Under the pieces are notes generated by a model, which was not told the origin of the DNA, did no database searches, and worked only from the letters and a program-made list of their open reading frames with translations. From the NCBI GenBank assembly GCA_044508625.1, contig JBIQHJ010000009.1:20827-84826 (forward strand): DNA of 64,000 nt. Direction: 5' to 3'. This stretch comes from Castellaniella sp044508625. Its GTDB lineage: Bacteria; Pseudomonadota; Gammaproteobacteria; Burkholderiales; Burkholderiaceae_B. Positions 61,953 to 64,000 of this stretch are shown one piece after another. Position numbers and translations under genes: made by a program. The first letter of the stretch is position 1; every line of letters begins with the position of its first letter.

Positions 61953-64000
61953 ATGCACAGTTCCTATCTCGCCGAACAGGACACCCCTTCCGCGCGGTCC
62001 CTCGCGCCCTCGCCGGCCCCCGCGGCGGACGCCGGGAACGGCCAGTGGCAGAACTTCCACATCATGCGGCGCAACGGCGCGGTGGTGGGATTCGAGCCAA
62101 GCAAGATCGCGGTGGCGATGACCAAGGCATTCCTCGCCGTGCATGGCGGGCAGAGCGCCGCCTCGGCGCGCGTGCGCGAGCTGGTCGAGACCCTCACGGC
62201 ACACGTCGTCGGCGCCCTGGTGCGCAACCGCCCCGGCGGCGGCACCTTCCACATCGAGGAGGTGCAGGACCAGGTCGAGCTCGCGCTGATGCGCTCGGGC
62301 GAGCACGACGTGGCGCGCGCCTACGTGCTGTACCGTGAAAAGCGCGCCCAGGCGCGCCAGCAGGAAAGCGCCGCCCAGGCGGCGGCCGCGCCGGCGCCCG
62401 CGATCTCGGTGCAGGACGGCGAGACCCGCCGCCCGCTGGACATGGCGCTGCTGCGCCGGACCATCGAGGAGGCCGCCCACAAGCTGCCCCACGACATCGA
62501 CGTCGACGGCATCCTGCAAGAGACGGTCAAGAACCTCTACGACGGCGTGCCGGTCGACGAGGTCTACAAATCCGCCATCCTCGCCGCGCGCGCCCGGGTC
62601 GAGACCGATCCCTCCTACAGCCAGGTGACCGCGCGCCTGCTGCTGCACACGATCCGCAAGGAGGTCCTCGGCAAGGAATGCCTGCAGGCCGACATGGCCA
62701 CGCGCTACGCCGAGTACTTTCCGGCCTTCATCAAGACCGGCATCGAGGCCGAGCTGCTCAACCGCGAGCTCGCCCTGTTCGACCTGCCGCGCCTGGCCCG
62801 GGCGCTGGACGCCTCGCGCGACGAGCAGTTCGGCTACCTGGGCCTGCAGACCCTGTACGACCGCTATTTCCTGCACGTGCGCGGCCGGCGCATCGAGCTG
62901 CCGCAGGTGTTCTTCATGCGGGTGGCGATGGGCCTCGCGCTGAATGAAATCCACCGCGAGGAACGCGCCATCGAGTTCTACCAGGTACTGTCCTCGTTCG
63001 ACTTCATGAGCTCGACGCCGACGCTGTTCAACAGCGGCACCCTGCATTCGCAACTGTCCTCGTGCTATCTCACCACGGTGTCCGACGATCTCTCGGGCAT
63101 CTACGACGCCATCAAGGAAAACGCCATGCTCGCCAAGTACGCCGGCGGCCTGGGCAACGACTGGACGCCGGTGCGCGCGCTGCGCAGCCACATCAAGGGC
63201 ACCAACGGCGAGAGCCAGGGCGTCGTCCCCTTCCTCAAGGTCGTCAACGACACGGCGCTGGCGGTCAACCAGGGCGGCAAGCGCAAGGGCGCGGTCTGCG
63301 CCTACCTCGAGACCTGGCACCTGGACATCGAGGAATTCCTCGAGCTGCGCAAGAACACCGGCGACGAGCGCCGCCGCACCCACGACATGAACACGGCCAA
63401 CTGGATCCCCGACCTGTTCATGAAGCGGGTCATGGACAATGCCGAATGGACGCTGTTCTCGCCCTCCGACTGCCCCGACCTGCACGACAAGGTCGGCAAG
63501 GAATTCGAAAAGGCCTACCAGGGCTACGAAGCCAAGGTCGCCAGGGGCGAACTGAAGCTGTACAAGAAGATCCCGGCCATCTCGCTATGGCGCAAGATGC
63601 TGTCCATGCTGTTCGAGACCGGCCATCCGTGGATCACGTTCAAGGATCCGTGCAACATCCGCTCGCCGCAGCAGCACGTCGGCGTCGTCCACAGCTCCAA
63701 CCTGTGCACCGAGATCACGCTCAACACCAACGAGTCTGAAATCGCCGTGTGCAACCTGGGCTCGGTCAACCTGGCCGCCCATCTCAAGCAGGACGCCAGC
63801 GGCCAGTACGTGCTCGACCACGAAAAGCTCCAGCGCACCATCGACACGGCCATGCGCATGCTGGACAACGTCATCGACATCAACTACTACGCCGTTTCCA
63901 AGGCCCGCAACTCCAACGTGCGCCATCGCCCCGTCGGCATGGGCGTCATGGGCTTCCAAGACTGCCTGCACCTGATGCGCGTGCCCTTTGCCTCCGACGC
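61953..64000 (+). CDS. nrdA: Class Ia ribonucleoside-diphosphate reductase alpha subunit (3' end outside window)
   Basis: The large subunit reduces ribonucleotides to deoxyribonucleotides; 682 codons are present and the gene runs off the end. AGGAG lies 5 bases before the ATG. An ATP-cone activity-control domain is at about 33-125 (HIMRRNGAVVGFEPSKIAVA), and a second, diverged cone-like segment appears at about 150-235 (RRPLDMALLRRTIEEAAHKL). The catalytic domain shows C371 in SSCYLTTV and N583, C585 and E587 in SSNLCTEITLN. NrdR boxes and DnaA-like sites precede it. The nrdB partner should follow outside the window. Confidence 0.95.
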   Translation, partial: MHSSYLAEQDTPSARSLAPSPAPAADAGNGQWQNFHIMRRNGAVVGFEPSKIAVAMTKAFLAVHGGQSAASARVRELVETLTAHVVGALVRNRPGGGTFHIEEVQDQVELALMRSGEHDVARAYVLYREKRAQARQQESAAQAAAAPAPAISVQDGETRRPLDMALLRRTIEEAAHKLPHDIDVDGILQETVKNLYDGVPVDEVYKSAILAARARVETDPSYSQVTARLLLHTIRKEVLGKECLQADMATRYAEYFPAFIKTGIEAELLNRELALFDLPRLARALDASRDEQFGYLGLQTLYDRYFLHVRGRRIELPQVFFMRVAMGLALNEIHREERAIEFYQVLSSFDFMSSTPTLFNSGTLHSQLSSCYLTTVSDDLSGIYDAIKENAMLAKYAGGLGNDWTPVRALRSHIKGTNGESQGVVPFLKVVNDTALAVNQGGKRKGAVCAYLETWHLDIEEFLELRKNTGDERRRTHDMNTANWIPDLFMKRVMDNAEWTLFSPSDCPDLHDKVGKEFEKAYQGYEAKVARGELKLYKKIPAISLWRKMLSMLFETGHPWITFKDPCNIRSPQQHVGVVHSSNLCTEITLNTNESEIAVCNLGSVNLAAHLKQDASGQYVLDHEKLQRTIDTAMRMLDNVIDINYYAVSKARNSNVRHRPVGMGVMGFQDCLHLMRVPFASD

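Overview
This 64 kb window is high-GC, densely packed bacterial chromosome. I read it as a betaproteobacterium of the Alcaligenaceae type (Bordetella/Achromobacter-like). The reasons are inference from gene content and order: several periplasmic-binding TRAP transporters, a large classical autotransporter, a GTP-type PEP carboxykinase, and housekeeping runs such as nrdR-ribD-ribE, tyrS/M23 peptidase-anmK-erpA-argC and rplM-rpsI. No IS element, integrase, prophage, CRISPR array or rRNA operon was found.

Left part (1-29 kb): accessory metabolism. It opens with a 2-oxo acid (acetoin-type) dehydrogenase operon: E1 with alpha and beta halves fused, then E2 and E3. A convergent AcoR-like sigma-54 activator follows; its upstream region carries an FNR/Anr-type site 41.5 bp before the start site predicted from a -10. 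Next is a leftward catabolic operon (D-2-hydroxyacid dehydrogenase, galactonate-dehydratase-like enolase-superfamily enzyme, maleylacetate-reductase-like dehydrogenase, complete DctPQM TRAP transporter, DUF2478-like protein) facing a divergent LysR regulator. Then come a 1458-residue autotransporter, pckG, a two-domain universal stress protein, and a second leftward operon (DctPQM, an unrecognised 235-residue protein, NAD-dependent epimerase, SDR dehydrogenase) with a divergent GntR/FCD regulator and a likely operator.

Middle (29-45 kb): a GH64-type beta-1,3-glucanase-like gene of visibly lower GC lies directly 3' of tRNA-Val(CAC). It is followed by dnaQ, rnhA, a methyltransferase, gloB, mltD, fabI, an MTA/SAH nucleosidase, gor, a PEP-mutase-family lyase, a quinone oxidoreductase, tRNA-Ser(GGA), ribE, ribD, nrdR, glyA and a YbhB-type protein.

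Right part (45-64 kb): mostly core genes. These are tyrS, an M23 peptidase, anmK, erpA, a DUF6776-like protein, argC, rpsI-rplM with a clear promoter and terminator, an orphan TakP-like TRAP binding protein, pmbA, yjgA, a carboxylesterase, a Pat-like acetyltransferase, gltX, a lipoprotein, a small membrane protein, and the start of nrdA. The nrdA control region is well preserved: DnaA-box-like sites, a TTGATC-17-TACAAT promoter and two NrdR boxes 31 bp apart, the first overlapping the -10. Its predicted repressor gene, nrdR, lies 19 kb to the left.

Two patterns cut across the window. Short tandem arrays lie just behind stop codons, and in three cases the stop codon itself is repeated. GC-rich perfect or near-perfect dyads without a T-tract lie at or near gene ends. 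Almost all long antisense reading frames here are high-GC shadows and were left out.
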